In this document: positions 1-6,191 of the stretch, piece after piece | Layout of the letters: each line of letters begins with the position of its first letter | Numbering within the stretch: position 1 is the stretch's first letter | Assembly: GCA_007121055.1 (NCBI GenBank) | Contig: SKMM01000139.1 | Span: 1-7,126 of the forward strand | DNA length: 7,126 nt | Direction of reading: 5' to 3' | Source of the DNA: Paracoccaceae bacterium | Lineage (GTDB): Bacteria > Pseudomonadota > Alphaproteobacteria > Rhodobacterales > Rhodobacteraceae | The notes under the pieces: generated by a model | Told to the model about the DNA's origin: nothing | What the model saw: the letters and a program-made list of their open reading frames with translations, nothing else | Database searches by the model: none | Position numbers and translations under genes: made by a program

Positions 1-130
1 GGGACAACATGGAGGATGAGTGGGGGCATCTGCCCTTTCTCGGGTTCTATCTGGCCTGTGGGGTGACGGCCGCGGCCGTGCAGGTGCTGGCGAGCCCCGG
101 CAGCCAGGTGCCGATGGTGGGCGCCTCGGG
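1..130. repeat. Left arm of an imperfect inverted repeat
   Basis: Base p of this arm pairs with base 556-p of the minus-strand rhomboid gene, so the partner arm is 426-555. By hand alignment there are about 16 mismatches in 130 and no gaps. The arms are separated by about 295 bases. The right boundary lies at the shared motif gcgcctcggg (121-130), where the sequence turns into the tail of the minus-strand gene. Confidence 0.85.
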
Positions 131-131
131 G
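1..131 (+). pseudogene. Rhomboid protease gene fragment, truncated at both ends, inverted relative to the main rhomboid gene
   Basis: Frame 3 from base 3 encodes about 43 residues that begin DNMEDEWGHLPF and end VPMVGASG. This is the segment from the conserved GDNME loop to the catalytic GxSG motif of a rhomboid protease. It matches residues 89-131 of the rhomboid encoded on the other strand (47-817) at 39 of 43 positions. The DNA is about 88% identical and many differences are at third codon positions, so this is a diverged homologue rather than an exact copy. The 5' end is cut by the window edge. After GASG (about base 131) the match stops and the frame runs through antisense rhomboid sequence to a TAG at 240-242. 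The fragment lacks the catalytic His region and cannot make a working enzyme. A contig-edge assembly chimera would look the same. Confidence 0.75.
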
Positions 132-817
132 TGCGGCGGCGCGCCCCTGGTGCGGGCCCAGAACGCAGGCCCGCCCCGGCGCAGCCACAACGGCAGCGTC
201 AGCGCCACGCCCGCCACGAAGCCCCCCGCATGGGCCCAGTAGGCCACGCCGCCTGCGCCCGCATCCGCCACCATGCCGCCCACCAGCTGCAGCCCGAACC
301 AGATCCCCAGCATCAGCCAGGCCGGCATCGGCACGATCTTGAAGATGATGACGATGATGAACAGCACATCCACCCGCGCCCGGGGGAACATCAGCACATA
401 GCCCCCCAGCACACCCGCGATGGCCCCAGAAGCGCCCACCATCGGCACCTGGCTCAGGGGGCTCGCCAGCACCTGCACCATCGCCGCCGCCACCCCGCAG
501 GCGAGGTAGAAGCCGAGAAAGGGCAGATGCCCCCACTCCTCCTCCATGTTGTCGCCGAAGATCCACAGGAACAGCATGTTGAAGCCTAGATGCAGCCAGC
601 CCGCATGCAGGAACTGCGAGGTCACCAGCCCCGACAGGCCGGCGCCCCCGCTGATGTCGGCCGGCACCACGCCCCATTGCGCAAAGAATTCCATCAGCGC
701 CCGCGGCTCGGCGAAGAGCGGCAGGTAGGACAGGAACACGGCCACGTTCAGCGCCAGAAGCGCCCAGGTCACCCAGGGCGTGCGCTGCGACGGGTTGTGG
801 TCGCGCAGGGGTATCAT
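47..817 (-). CDS. Rhomboid-family intramembrane serine protease, C-terminal tail replaced
   Basis: This is a 256-residue inner-membrane protein predicted to cleave transmembrane segments of other proteins; its substrate is unknown. Catalytic features are complete. Ser130 lies in GASG, His196 in WAHAGGFVAG, and the HxxWxHxGxN motif at 71-80 supplies oxyanion-hole residues (His76, Asn80). About six hydrophobic segments are visible, roughly at 15-34, 64-88, 97-118, 128-145, 150-180 (possibly one long or two short) and 192-212. The ATG at 817 is chosen because AAGGGAGA lies 11 bases upstream and conserved rhomboid sequence begins there; the frame is open further upstream only as antisense of the META gene. 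From about residue 230 onward the coding sequence reads antisense through the inverted rhomboid fragment, so the last ~27 residues and the TAG stop are not native. Family assignment is firm; the original C-terminus is lost in this window. Confidence 0.9.
   Translation of the reverse strand: MIPLRDHNPSQRTPWVTWALLALNVAVFLSYLPLFAEPRALMEFFAQWGVVPADISGGAGLSGLVTSQFLHAGWLHLGFNMLFLWIFGDNMEEEWGHLPFLGFYLACGVAAAMVQVLASPLSQVPMVGASGAIAGVLGGYVLMFPRARVDVLFIIVIIFKIVPMPAWLMLGIWFGLQLVGGMVADAGAGGVAYWAHAGGFVAGVALTLPLWLRRGGPAFWARTRGAPPHPEAPTIGTWLPGLASTCTAAAVTPQAR
426..555. repeat. Right arm of the imperfect inverted repeat
   Basis: This is the internal part of the minus-strand rhomboid gene that is duplicated in inverted, diverged form at 1-130. 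It covers codons for the conserved loop before the third membrane segment up to the catalytic serine motif. Confidence 0.85.
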
Positions 818-875
818 TGGCGGCGGGGTCTCCCTTCGGCGGGCTTGTTGGTCCCGTCTACCTAGGGCCCGGGGC

Positions 876-898
876 GCCGGTTCCACAGGGGAACCGGC
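876..898 (-). terminator. Possible hairpin terminator after the META-domain gene
   Basis: A perfect 9-bp inverted repeat (gccggttcc / ggaaccggc) flanks a 5-base loop. It lies 33 bases past the stop codon of the minus-strand META-domain gene and 59 bases before the rhomboid start codon. Position and stem strength suggest a transcription stop between the two genes. No T-run follows on the minus strand, so an attenuator or a simple mRNA-end stabilising hairpin is also possible. Confidence 0.45.
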
Positions 899-930
899 CC
901 CGAGCTGCGCCGGGTCGCGGCCGTCCGGCC

Positions 931-2193
931 TCAGTCGGCGGGCAGCGGCAGCGCCCGCGCGAGCGGGGCATCGGCGCCGATCAGCACCAGCGCGCCGTCC
1001 TCGTCGATGTCGAACCGGTCCACCCGCTCCAGCGCGGCGAAGAGCGCGCCCTCCGCCTCCATCAGCGGCTCGGGGCACATCATCATGGTCGAGGCTATGG
1101 GGCCGAGGCCCAGCGCCTCGCCCGTCAGCTCATGGCCGCCCATGGCCTGGTTGCAGGGCGCCGCCAGGCTCAGCCGCTCGGCGTCGAAGGCCAGCCGCAG
1201 CGGGCGCAGGTCGTCGGGAACCGCCGTGCCCTCGATCTCAACGATGCGCCAGGGGCCCGCGGTCAGCAGGCTGCGCGGGTCGCCGCCGCAGCCGCGATAG
1301 CTGGTGCCCTCATGCTCCAGCATGGCGGTGAAAGGGTGGGGCATTCCGGTGGCGATGTCGCGGCAGATGGCCTGGGTTGCGCGCAGCTCTACCCCCTCGG
1401 CGGCGTAGAGGACGCCCGTGCCGCGCGGCAGGACCTGCGGCGCCGGCGCCGGCCACTCCAGTTCGGTGGCGCCGAACTCCAGCGTCAGCCGCAGCATCTC
1501 GGCGTCCAGATGCACCGCCCAGGGGGGCTCATGCCCGATGGCGCGGAACGGCAAGGCGGGCACCGACGCGGCCGGCAGGCATTCCGGCAGCTCGCGGCCC
1601 TGCAGCGACACCCGCGCGGCCGCGCCATGGGTCCAGACCCAGGTGTCGTGGTCGCCCTCGGCGGCAAAGCGCGCGCCCGAGGCGGCGGGCACCGGCCTCA
1701 GGTCGATCACGCCCTCGTCGGTCTGCAGCCGCGCGATGTCGCCCAAGAAGCCCAGCGTCAGCTCCTCGGCGCCGCAGCGCAGCCGGACCGAAAACCCCAT
1801 CGCCTCGTGCACGATCAGCCGCAACTCGCCCAGCGTCAGGTCCCGGTCGTCGGCCGCCACCTCCACAGGGTCGGTCTTGCGCAGCGGCCGGCCGGCGTCG
1901 AACACCGCCGCGCGGAACACCAGATCGACACCGTCGGGGGCGGTCAGTGCAAACGCGATCGGCACCTGCTGGCCCTCGGTGGCGAACCGCTCCTCGACCA
2001 CAACCTGCCCGGTCCGGTCGCGCAGCTCCACCGCGACCTCGGCGGTGGGCGGCAGGGCGATGCGCTCGGGATAGCCCAGCGTGCCGCTGATCTCGCGCGC
2101 CGCGGCCGGCCCGGCCAGCAGCAGCGCAAGACCGCACAGGAGCCCCACCCGGACGATGCCGGGCGCAGGGAAAAACAGGGCAGTGCGGGACAT
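931..2193 (-). CDS. Exported four-domain protein: YbaY-like, MliC-like, COG3650-like and META domains
   Basis: This is a 420-residue protein with an N-terminal signal peptide (hydrophobic 16-28, likely cut after AAA at 30-32), so it probably acts in the periplasm. No lipobox cysteine is seen at the cleavage point. Four segments follow. Residues 34-125 resemble the YbaY/YscW-type beta domain (ISGTLGYPERIALPPTAEV). Residues 133-206 resemble MliC, the c-type lysozyme inhibitor (RLRCG, then SGARF and a W-x-W strand, closing at C205; C140-C205 is a plausible disulfide). Residues 214-305 match the COG3650-type module (FRAIGHEPPW, Cys277 and Cys302). Residues 310-412 form a META/HslJ-like domain (PWRIVEIEG, CNQAMGG, STMMMC). 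The ATG at 2193 is preferred over a GTG at 2214 because GAGGAGG lies 5 bases upstream of it. Cell-envelope stress or lysozyme resistance is an inference from the domains; no enzymatic role is implied. Confidence 0.85.
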   Translation of the reverse strand: MSRTALFFPAPGIVRVGLLCGLALLLAGPAAAREISGTLGYPERIALPPTAEVAVELRDRTGQVVVEERFATEGQQVPIAFALTAPDGVDLVFRAAVFDAGRPLRKTDPVEVAADDRDLTLGELRLIVHEAMGFSVRLRCGAEELTLGFLGDIARLQTDEGVIDLRPVPAASGARFAAEGDHDTWVWTHGAAARVSLQGRELPECLPAASVPALPFRAIGHEPPWAVHLDAEMLRLTLEFGATELEWPAPAPQVLPRGTGVLYAAEGVELRATQAICRDIATGMPHPFTAMLEHEGTSYRGCGGDPRSLLTAGPWRIVEIEGTAVPDDLRPLRLAFDAERLSLAAPCNQAMGGHELTGEALGLGPIASTMMMCPEPLMEAEGALFAALERVDRFDIDEDGALVLIGADAPLARALPLPAD

Positions 2194-2198
2194 GGCGG

Positions 2199-2205
2199 CC
2201 TCCTC
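2199..2205 (-). promoter_or_regulatory. Ribosome binding site deciding the META-protein start
   Basis: On the minus strand this reads GAGGAGG, followed by 5 bases and the ATG at 2193. It lies inside the longer open frame that would begin with GTG at 2214, which argues for the shorter protein. Confidence 0.7.
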
Positions 2206-2278
2206 GGTGATCACGCGCCACGCAGCCTAGCATGCCGCGCGCCCCGATAAAGCCCGCCGGTCGCCGCGCCGCCCGAGA

Positions 2279-3031
2279 TCAGAACCGCGTGTCGAGGAAG
2301 TCCAGCAGCGCCCGCCAGGACCGCCGGTCCGCCTCCGGATGATAATCGCCCGAGCCCCAGACGGTGAAGGAATGCAGCGCGCCGCCATAGATCTCGGCCC
2401 GGTGCGGCACGCCCGCCGCCTGCAGCTCGTCCATCAGCACCGCCAGATCGGCCATCCCCGACACCGGATCGGCCGAGCCATGCAGCACAAGCACCGGCGC
2501 CCCGGCCGCGGCGCTCCAGTCCTGCCACTCGGGCGTGCCGAGCCCGCCATGGAAGCTGACGAAGCCCGCCAGATCGGCGCCCATCCGCGCCGCCTCCAGC
2601 GCCGCGGCGCCGCCGAAGCAGTAGCCCATCAGCACCATGCCCTCCGACGCCCCAGGCAGGTCGCCCGCCGCCTCGATGGCCGCCGTCAGCCGCGCGCGGA
2701 ACAGGTCGCGGTCGGCATAAAGCGCCCCGGTCTCGCGCCGGTAATCCTCGATCCCCTCCAGCACCGCGTCCACGCTGAACATGTCCACGGCGACCGCCGT
2801 GAAGCCCTCGGCCGCCAGCATCTCGGCCCGGCCCTGCTCGTAGGCGTCGATCCCGTTCCAGTCATGCACGATCAGCACGACGCCGCGGGGCGCGTCGAGG
2901 TTGGCGTTGCGCGCCACCAGCCCCTCGAAGGCCACCCCCTCCGCCTCCCATTGCAGCGGTTCGGTGACGATCTGCGCGCCCACGGGCAGGCCGAAGCAGG
3001 CCAGCGCGGCGGCCAGGACGAAACGGTTCAT
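2279..3031 (-). CDS. Secreted dienelactone hydrolase family protein
   Basis: This is a 250-residue alpha/beta hydrolase of the dienelactone hydrolase family. The catalytic triad is visible: Cys138 in GYCFGG (a cysteine nucleophile, as in classical members), Asp188 in HGSADPVSG and His220 in GALHSFT. The segment VVLIVHDWNG at 51-60 is the usual strand and oxyanion region. An N-terminal signal peptide (MNRFVLAAALACFGLPVGA) with likely cleavage after Ala19 sends the protein to the periplasm, unlike the cytosolic enzymes of chloroaromatic breakdown. The true substrate is therefore unknown and probably not dienelactone. The ATG at 3031 has GGAGG 6 bases upstream (3038-3042); an in-frame ATG at 3097 lacks this support and would put 22 residues before the signal peptide. 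The gene lies 85 bases upstream of the META-domain gene in the same direction, so co-transcription is possible. Confidence 0.9.
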   Translation of the reverse strand: MNRFVLAAALACFGLPVGAQIVTEPLQWEAEGVAFEGLVARNANLDAPRGVVLIVHDWNGIDAYEQGRAEMLAAEGFTAVAVDMFSVDAVLEGIEDYRRETGALYADRDLFRARLTAAIEAAGDLPGASEGMVLMGYCFGGAAALEAARMGADLAGFVSFHGGLGTPEWQDWSAAAGAPVLVLHGSADPVSGMADLAVLMDELQAAGVPHRAEIYGGALHSFTVWGSGDYHPEADRRSWRALLDFLDTRF

Positions 3032-3486
3032 GGCAATCCTCCAGACGTGATTGTCCGCGTCACGATAGCGCACCGCTCCCCACCCACCAGCCGCCACTTA
3101 GGGGCAAGCCCGGTCGGGCATTGCCCGCAGCGACGCTGCCCGGCTGGCGCGCGCAGCCCGCCCCCGACCCGGGCTGACGTCCTCGACGGCTCCCAGAAGC
3201 TGATCGAGCGCTGCAACGGCGGCATCCAGAACAAATGGTCGGTCTTCGCCGGGCTGGTGGAGCCGGCCAGTGGTCAGGCCGAGGAGAAGGCCGTGCGGAA
3301 GGGACAGAGCGAGCAGGACAAGTCACTTGCCGACATCCCGATCAAGCCCGAAGTCGGCCCGAGCAGGGCCGGGCGATAGAGGGCGGAGGCCGAGCCCCGT
3401 AGCCTCTGGCAGACCCTCAAGACCGCAAAGCTGGTCTTCCACTGAACGAGGAAGGGGCAGGCTTTCGGCTCCCTGAGACAGGCCGT
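3032..3486. other. Intergenic stretch with no recognised gene
   Basis: The first ~70 bases are the upstream region of the minus-strand hydrolase gene. TATCGT (read on the minus strand, near 3062-3067) could be a -10 element, but no good -35 partner is seen. A strong hairpin sits at 3102-3126. From about 3170 to 3380 a plus-strand frame reads VLDGSQKLIERCNGGIQNKW and then a Lys/Glu/Gln-rich stretch ending at 3379. It has no identifiable start and I recognise no family; it could be the tail of a lost gene or chance. From 3380 to 3486 there are stops in the likely frames. The tract borders the decayed insertion sequence, so it may be debris from the same event. Confidence 0.5.
3102..3126. repeat. 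Inverted repeat able to form a strong hairpin
   Basis: GGGCAA (3102-3107) pairs with TTGCCC (3121-3126). Inside it GCCC (3108-3111) pairs with GGGC (3116-3119), leaving a GGTC loop and one bulged A (3120). It lies 71 bases upstream of the hydrolase start codon on the minus strand. It could be an operator, a terminator of a lost gene, or the edge of a mobile element; the sequence alone does not decide. Confidence 0.5.
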
Positions 3487-3525
3487 TGAACTGCCCCCGC
3501 TTCGACGGGACATTTGGGCGTAGCC

Positions 3526-3975
3526 ATGGAGGCCCGGGCATCGGACTGAGCATGTCCCCAAGTCCGGGGGCGAGATCAACGCCGGCGGACCCCCGCCGAG
3601 AAAGCTACGGATCGTTGAGAAGACGCTGGACGGCCGGGCCAGTGTCCCGGGTGTGGCTTGCCGCAATGGCATGCCGACGAACCCGGCTCGTATCGTTGGC
3701 CCCGACCCATGCTCGAAGGTTGGCCCCGCCCCATGCTCGAAGAGGGAAGTGTCGCCGTGTCCGAGGGATACGAGAGCACCAGCAACAAGGTCGTCCGGCA
3801 GCCGGACGACCGGGTCGGCGAGCTTGACCGTCAGTTCGGCGGCAAGACGCTGGGAGGAACATGGGTGCGCCACAGCCCCGAGCAGCCTTGCGAGTGAGAT
3901 CCTATGCGAGGCCCCGGACAAGTCACCGTCAAGAGAACCGACCTTGCGCACGCGGTCGCCGCGAGAGCGGAGGGG
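3526..3975 (+). pseudogene. IS3-family orfA (helix-turn-helix and coiled-coil subunit) remnant
   Basis: The product would have been the DNA-binding OrfA part of an IS3 transposase. The remnant starts at ATG 3526 (MEARASD, then a stop) and continues one frame over with HVPKSGGE (3551). The helix-turn-helix part follows as KLRIVEKTLDGRASVPGVA with CRNGMPTNP (3602-3687). It shifts again to a piece resembling LYRWRRLMLEGG (SYRWPRPMLEG, from 3688), then GSVAVSEG and TSNKVVRQPDDRVGELDRQF, which matches the coiled-coil segment of such proteins. After GKTLGG (about 3858) roughly 35 extra bases intervene before EILCEAPDKSPSREPTLRTR (from about 3896), the usual end of OrfA. At least three frame changes make it inactive. 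Recognition is by recalled family motifs, not by a search. Confidence 0.7.
3695..3742 (+). repeat. 24-bp in-frame tandem duplication inside the orfA remnant
   Basis: Bases 3695-3718 and 3719-3742 are the same 24-mer with a single mismatch (a/c at 3705 and 3729). In the local frame the unit encodes WPRPMLEG followed by WPRPMLEE. Functional relatives have only one copy of this motif, so the duplication probably arose by replication slippage after the element landed. Confidence 0.85.
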
Positions 3976-3980
3976 TCCCG

Positions 3981-4250
3981 ATGAAGCCGCGGCGGGAACC
4001 CCGGCGTGGCTCGGCCCAACCTGATCAATCGGCTGTAGAGCAAGAGGAAAGCCGCGGCAGCGCTGTCATGAAGCGCAGGTCGCGGGGCTGGTGCCGCGGA
4101 TACCGGCGCGCGTGGCGCGCGACCGACCTATGGCTGCCGGCAGAGCTCCCAAGGCCTGGGCCCCTCGTCCGAGCGACCACTGGCGACGCGATGCTGAACC
4201 GCCAGCTCCGCGCGGAAGCCCCGGACCCGGTCAATCAACGGAGGGTCTGA
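3981..4250 (+). pseudogene. IS3-family orfB N-terminal remnant
   Basis: This is what remains of the start of the catalytic OrfB subunit. An in-frame ATG at 3981 opens it. One frame then reads NPGVARPNLINRL followed by TAG (3997-4038), resembling the LGVARSNL segment near the start of OrfB. RPTYGC (4120-4137) corresponds to the conserved RPTYGYRRI motif. After about 40 extra bases the reading resumes as MLNRQLRAEAPDPVNQRRV with a TGA at 4248-4250, the usual segment before VYRIM. The following bases could weakly continue as LLPR. None of the DDE active-site region is present. Confidence 0.65.
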
Positions 4251-4386
4251 CCCTGCTGCCACGCCCGCAAGGACCACCCGTTTCTTCCCGCCATCGCCCT
4301 GCAGTCCGGTCTGCCCGCCCTGCGCTTGCGGGCCATCGCGCGGACGGCTAGACCGCGCGCAATACAGGGCACAGTGGAGGCCGGCC

Positions 4387-4677
4387 ATGTCCCAGATCGA
4401 TCCCGAAACGGCGCGCAAGGTGGCGCATCTGGCGCGCATCGCGGTGCGCGACGAGGATCTGCCGCGGCTGGCGGGCGAACTGTCAGGCATCCTGACCTTC
4501 ATGGAACAGCTCAATTCCGTGGATGTGGAGGGAGTGGAGCCGATGGTCTCGGTCACGCCGATGCGGCTCAAGCGCCGGCAGGACGGCGTGACCGACGGCA
4601 ACATGCCCGACCGGATCCTCGCCAACGCCCCCGACGCGCGCGAGGGGTTCTTCACGGTCCCCAAGGTGGTGGAATGA
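4387..4677 (+). CDS. gatC: Asp-tRNA(Asn)/Glu-tRNA(Gln) amidotransferase subunit C
   Basis: GatC is the small belt-like subunit that holds GatA and GatB together in the GatCAB complex, which converts mischarged Glu-tRNA(Gln) or Asp-tRNA(Asn) to the correct aminoacyl-tRNA in the cytosol. The protein has 96 residues, the normal size. Typical features are the N-terminal helix TARKVAHLARIAV, the segment LSGILTFMEQLNSVDVEGVE, PMVSVTPMRLKRR in the middle and a C-terminal FFTVPKVVE. GGAGG (4376-4380) lies 6 bases before the ATG. The stop codon is followed after one base by the gatA start, so the two are translated together. A weak promoter candidate (TTGCGG at 4326, CTAGAC at 4348, 16 bases apart) is in the gap after the IS remnant; I give it little weight. 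Confidence 0.97.
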   Translation: MSQIDPETARKVAHLARIAVRDEDLPRLAGELSGILTFMEQLNSVDVEGVEPMVSVTPMRLKRRQDGVTDGNMPDRILANAPDAREGFFTVPKVVE

Positions 4678-4678
4678 C

Positions 4679-6160
4679 ATGACCGCGCTCAACGACCTCA
4701 CCATCTCTGATGCCCGCGACGGGCTGCGCCGGGGCGACTTCACCGCCCTCGACCTCACCAACGCCTGCCTCACCGCGATCGAGGGCGCCGGCGCACTGAA
4801 CGCCTTCGTCCACCCCACCCCCGAGGTCGCCCGGGACCGCGCCGCCAAAGCCGACGCCCGCATCCGCGCGGGCGAGGCGCCCGCGATGTGCGGCATCCCC
4901 ATCGGCATCAAGGACCTGTTCTGCACCGAAGGCGTCCCCTCTCAGGCCGCCAGCCGCATCCTGCAGGGCTTCCGCCCGCCGTACGAGAGCACCGTCAGCG
5001 CCCGGCTCCGCGACGCGGGCGCGGTGATGCTGGGCAAGCTGAACATGGACGAATTCGCCATGGGCTCGTCCAACGAGACCTCCACCTACGGCCCCGTCGT
5101 GAACCCGTGGAAGATCGACGACCGCCAGCTCACCCCCGGCGGCAGCTCGGGCGGCTCGGCTGCGGCCGTCGCCGCCAACCTCTGCCTCGGCGCCACCGGC
5201 ACCGACACCGGCGGCTCGATCCGCCAACCGGCGGCCTTCACGGGCACCGTGGGGCTGAAGCCCACCTACGGGCGCTGCTCGCGCTGGGGGATCGTGGCGT
5301 TTGCCTCCTCGCTCGACCAGGCCGGACCGATGACCCGCACGGTGCGCGACACCGCCATCATGCTGGGCGCCATGGCAGGGCATGACCCGCGCGACTCCAC
5401 CTCGGCAGACCTCGAGGTGCCGGACTTCGAGGCGGCCCTCACCGGCGACATCCGCGGCAAGCGCATCGGCCTCCCCAAGGAATACCGCATGGACGGGATG
5501 CCCGCAGAGATCGAGGCGCTGTGGTCCCGTGGGGCCGACTGGCTCCGCGCCGCGGGGGCCGAGATCGTGGAGATCTCGCTGCCCCACACCCATTATGCGC
5601 TGCCCGCCTATTACGTCATCGCCCCGGCCGAGGCGTCGTCGAACCTCGCCCGCTACGACGGCGTCCGTTACGGCTACCGGGCGCAACTCGCGCAGGGCGA
5701 CGGCATCACCGAGATGTACGAGAAGACCCGGGCCGAGGGCTTCGGCGCGGAGGTCCAGCGCCGCGTCATGGTCGGCACCTATGTCCTCTCGGCCGGCTTC
5801 TACGACGCCTACTACAACCGCGCCCGCAAGGTCCGCACCCTGATCAAGCGCGACTTCGACCTCGCCTTCGAGGCGGGTGTTGACGCCATCCTCACCCCGG
5901 CCACCCCCTCGGCCGCGTTTGGCCTCGGCGAGATGGCGGATGCCGACCCCGTCCAGATGTACCTCAACGACGTCTTCACCGTGCCGGTGAACCTCGCGGG
6001 CCTGCCGGGCATCGCGCTGCCCGCTGGCCTCGACGCGCAGGGCCTGCCGCTGGGCCTGCAACTCATCGGCCGGCCCTGGGAAGAAGCCCCCCTCCTCGCT
6101 CTCGCCGATGTGTTGGAGCAGGCCGCGGGCTTCGTTTCCCGCCCGGCGAAATGGTGGTAA
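4679..6160 (+). CDS. gatA: Asp-tRNA(Asn)/Glu-tRNA(Gln) amidotransferase subunit A (amidase)
   Basis: GatA releases ammonia from glutamine, which is passed to GatB to amidate Glu-tRNA(Gln) or Asp-tRNA(Asn). The protein has 493 residues, the full family length. The amidase-signature catalytic triad is in place: Lys78 in GIPIGIKDLF, the cis-serine Ser156 in PGGSSGGSAAAV and the nucleophile Ser180 in TDTGGSIRQPA. The GatA-type segments KLNMDEFAMGSSNE (120-133), GLKPTYGRCSRWG (192-204), SSLDQAGPM (210-218) and LPGIALPAG (442-450) separate it from other amidases. AAGGTGG (4663-4669) lies 9 bases before the ATG. The start follows gatC by a single base. gatB is not seen in this window, so it must lie elsewhere if the complex is complete. 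Confidence 0.98.
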   Translation: MTALNDLTISDARDGLRRGDFTALDLTNACLTAIEGAGALNAFVHPTPEVARDRAAKADARIRAGEAPAMCGIPIGIKDLFCTEGVPSQAASRILQGFRPPYESTVSARLRDAGAVMLGKLNMDEFAMGSSNETSTYGPVVNPWKIDDRQLTPGGSSGGSAAAVAANLCLGATGTDTGGSIRQPAAFTGTVGLKPTYGRCSRWGIVAFASSLDQAGPMTRTVRDTAIMLGAMAGHDPRDSTSADLEVPDFEAALTGDIRGKRIGLPKEYRMDGMPAEIEALWSRGADWLRAAGAEIVEISLPHTHYALPAYYVIAPAEASSNLARYDGVRYGYRAQLAQGDGITEMYEKTRAEGFGAEVQRRVMVGTYVLSAGFYDAYYNRARKVRTLIKRDFDLAFEAGVDAILTPATPSAAFGLGEMADADPVQMYLNDVFTVPVNLAGLPGIALPAGLDAQGLPLGLQLIGRPWEEAPLLALADVLEQAAGFVSRPAKWW

Positions 6161-6191
6161 CCCGCTCGTCATGACCGGAGGACAGGGTGGC

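Larger units (their letters stand above)
3487..4270 (+). mobile_element. Decayed IS3-family insertion sequence, right end and catalytic core missing
   Basis: Fragments of both IS3-type reading frames lie in order and in the same direction. The left boundary is proposed at TGAACTGCCCCCG (3487-3499), which starts with TG and lies 39 bases before the orfA-like ATG, as a left terminal repeat of this family would. The orfA remnant (3526-3975) and N-terminal orfB remnant (3981-4250) follow. The DDE integrase domain is absent and no copy of the left end is found in opposite orientation before gatC, so the element is truncated on the right. The right limit is approximate. Many frameshifts and several short extra segments show long decay. 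The element is non-functional by itself. The subgroup within IS3 is not certain. Confidence 0.7.

Noticed and set aside
818..1078. Extended N-terminus of the rhomboid protein (start at 1078)
   Set aside because: The extra 87 codons are antisense of the META gene, Arg/Ala-rich, and lie before a good ribosome binding site and the typical rhomboid start at 817.
817..2250. 477-codon plus-strand open frame opposite the META-domain gene
   Set aside because: It is a GC-driven shadow of a gene with signal peptide, ribosome binding site and recognisable domains. It shows only Arg/Gln/Pro-rich low-complexity sequence.
2339..3379. 346-codon plus-strand open frame opposite the hydrolase gene
   Set aside because: Most of it is antisense of the hydrolase. 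Only the last ~70 codons lie outside, and these are reported separately as an unassigned tract.
3419..3438. Small inverted repeat aagacc / ggtctt with an 8-base loop
   Set aside because: Six base pairs with a long loop is weak, and it has no gene end or start next to it.
3689..3745. Start of a CRISPR-like or other repeat array
   Set aside because: There are only two adjacent copies with no spacer, and they are in frame within transposase coding sequence. This is a simple tandem duplication.
3274..3951. 225-codon minus-strand open frame across the IS region
   Set aside because: It is antisense of the IS3-like orfA motifs, has no recognised domain and no convincing ribosome binding site.
4326..4353. 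Promoter for gatC (TTGCGG, 16 bases, CTAGAC)
   Set aside because: Both boxes match the consensus poorly and the region is debris next to an IS relic. It is mentioned in the gatC entry but not annotated.
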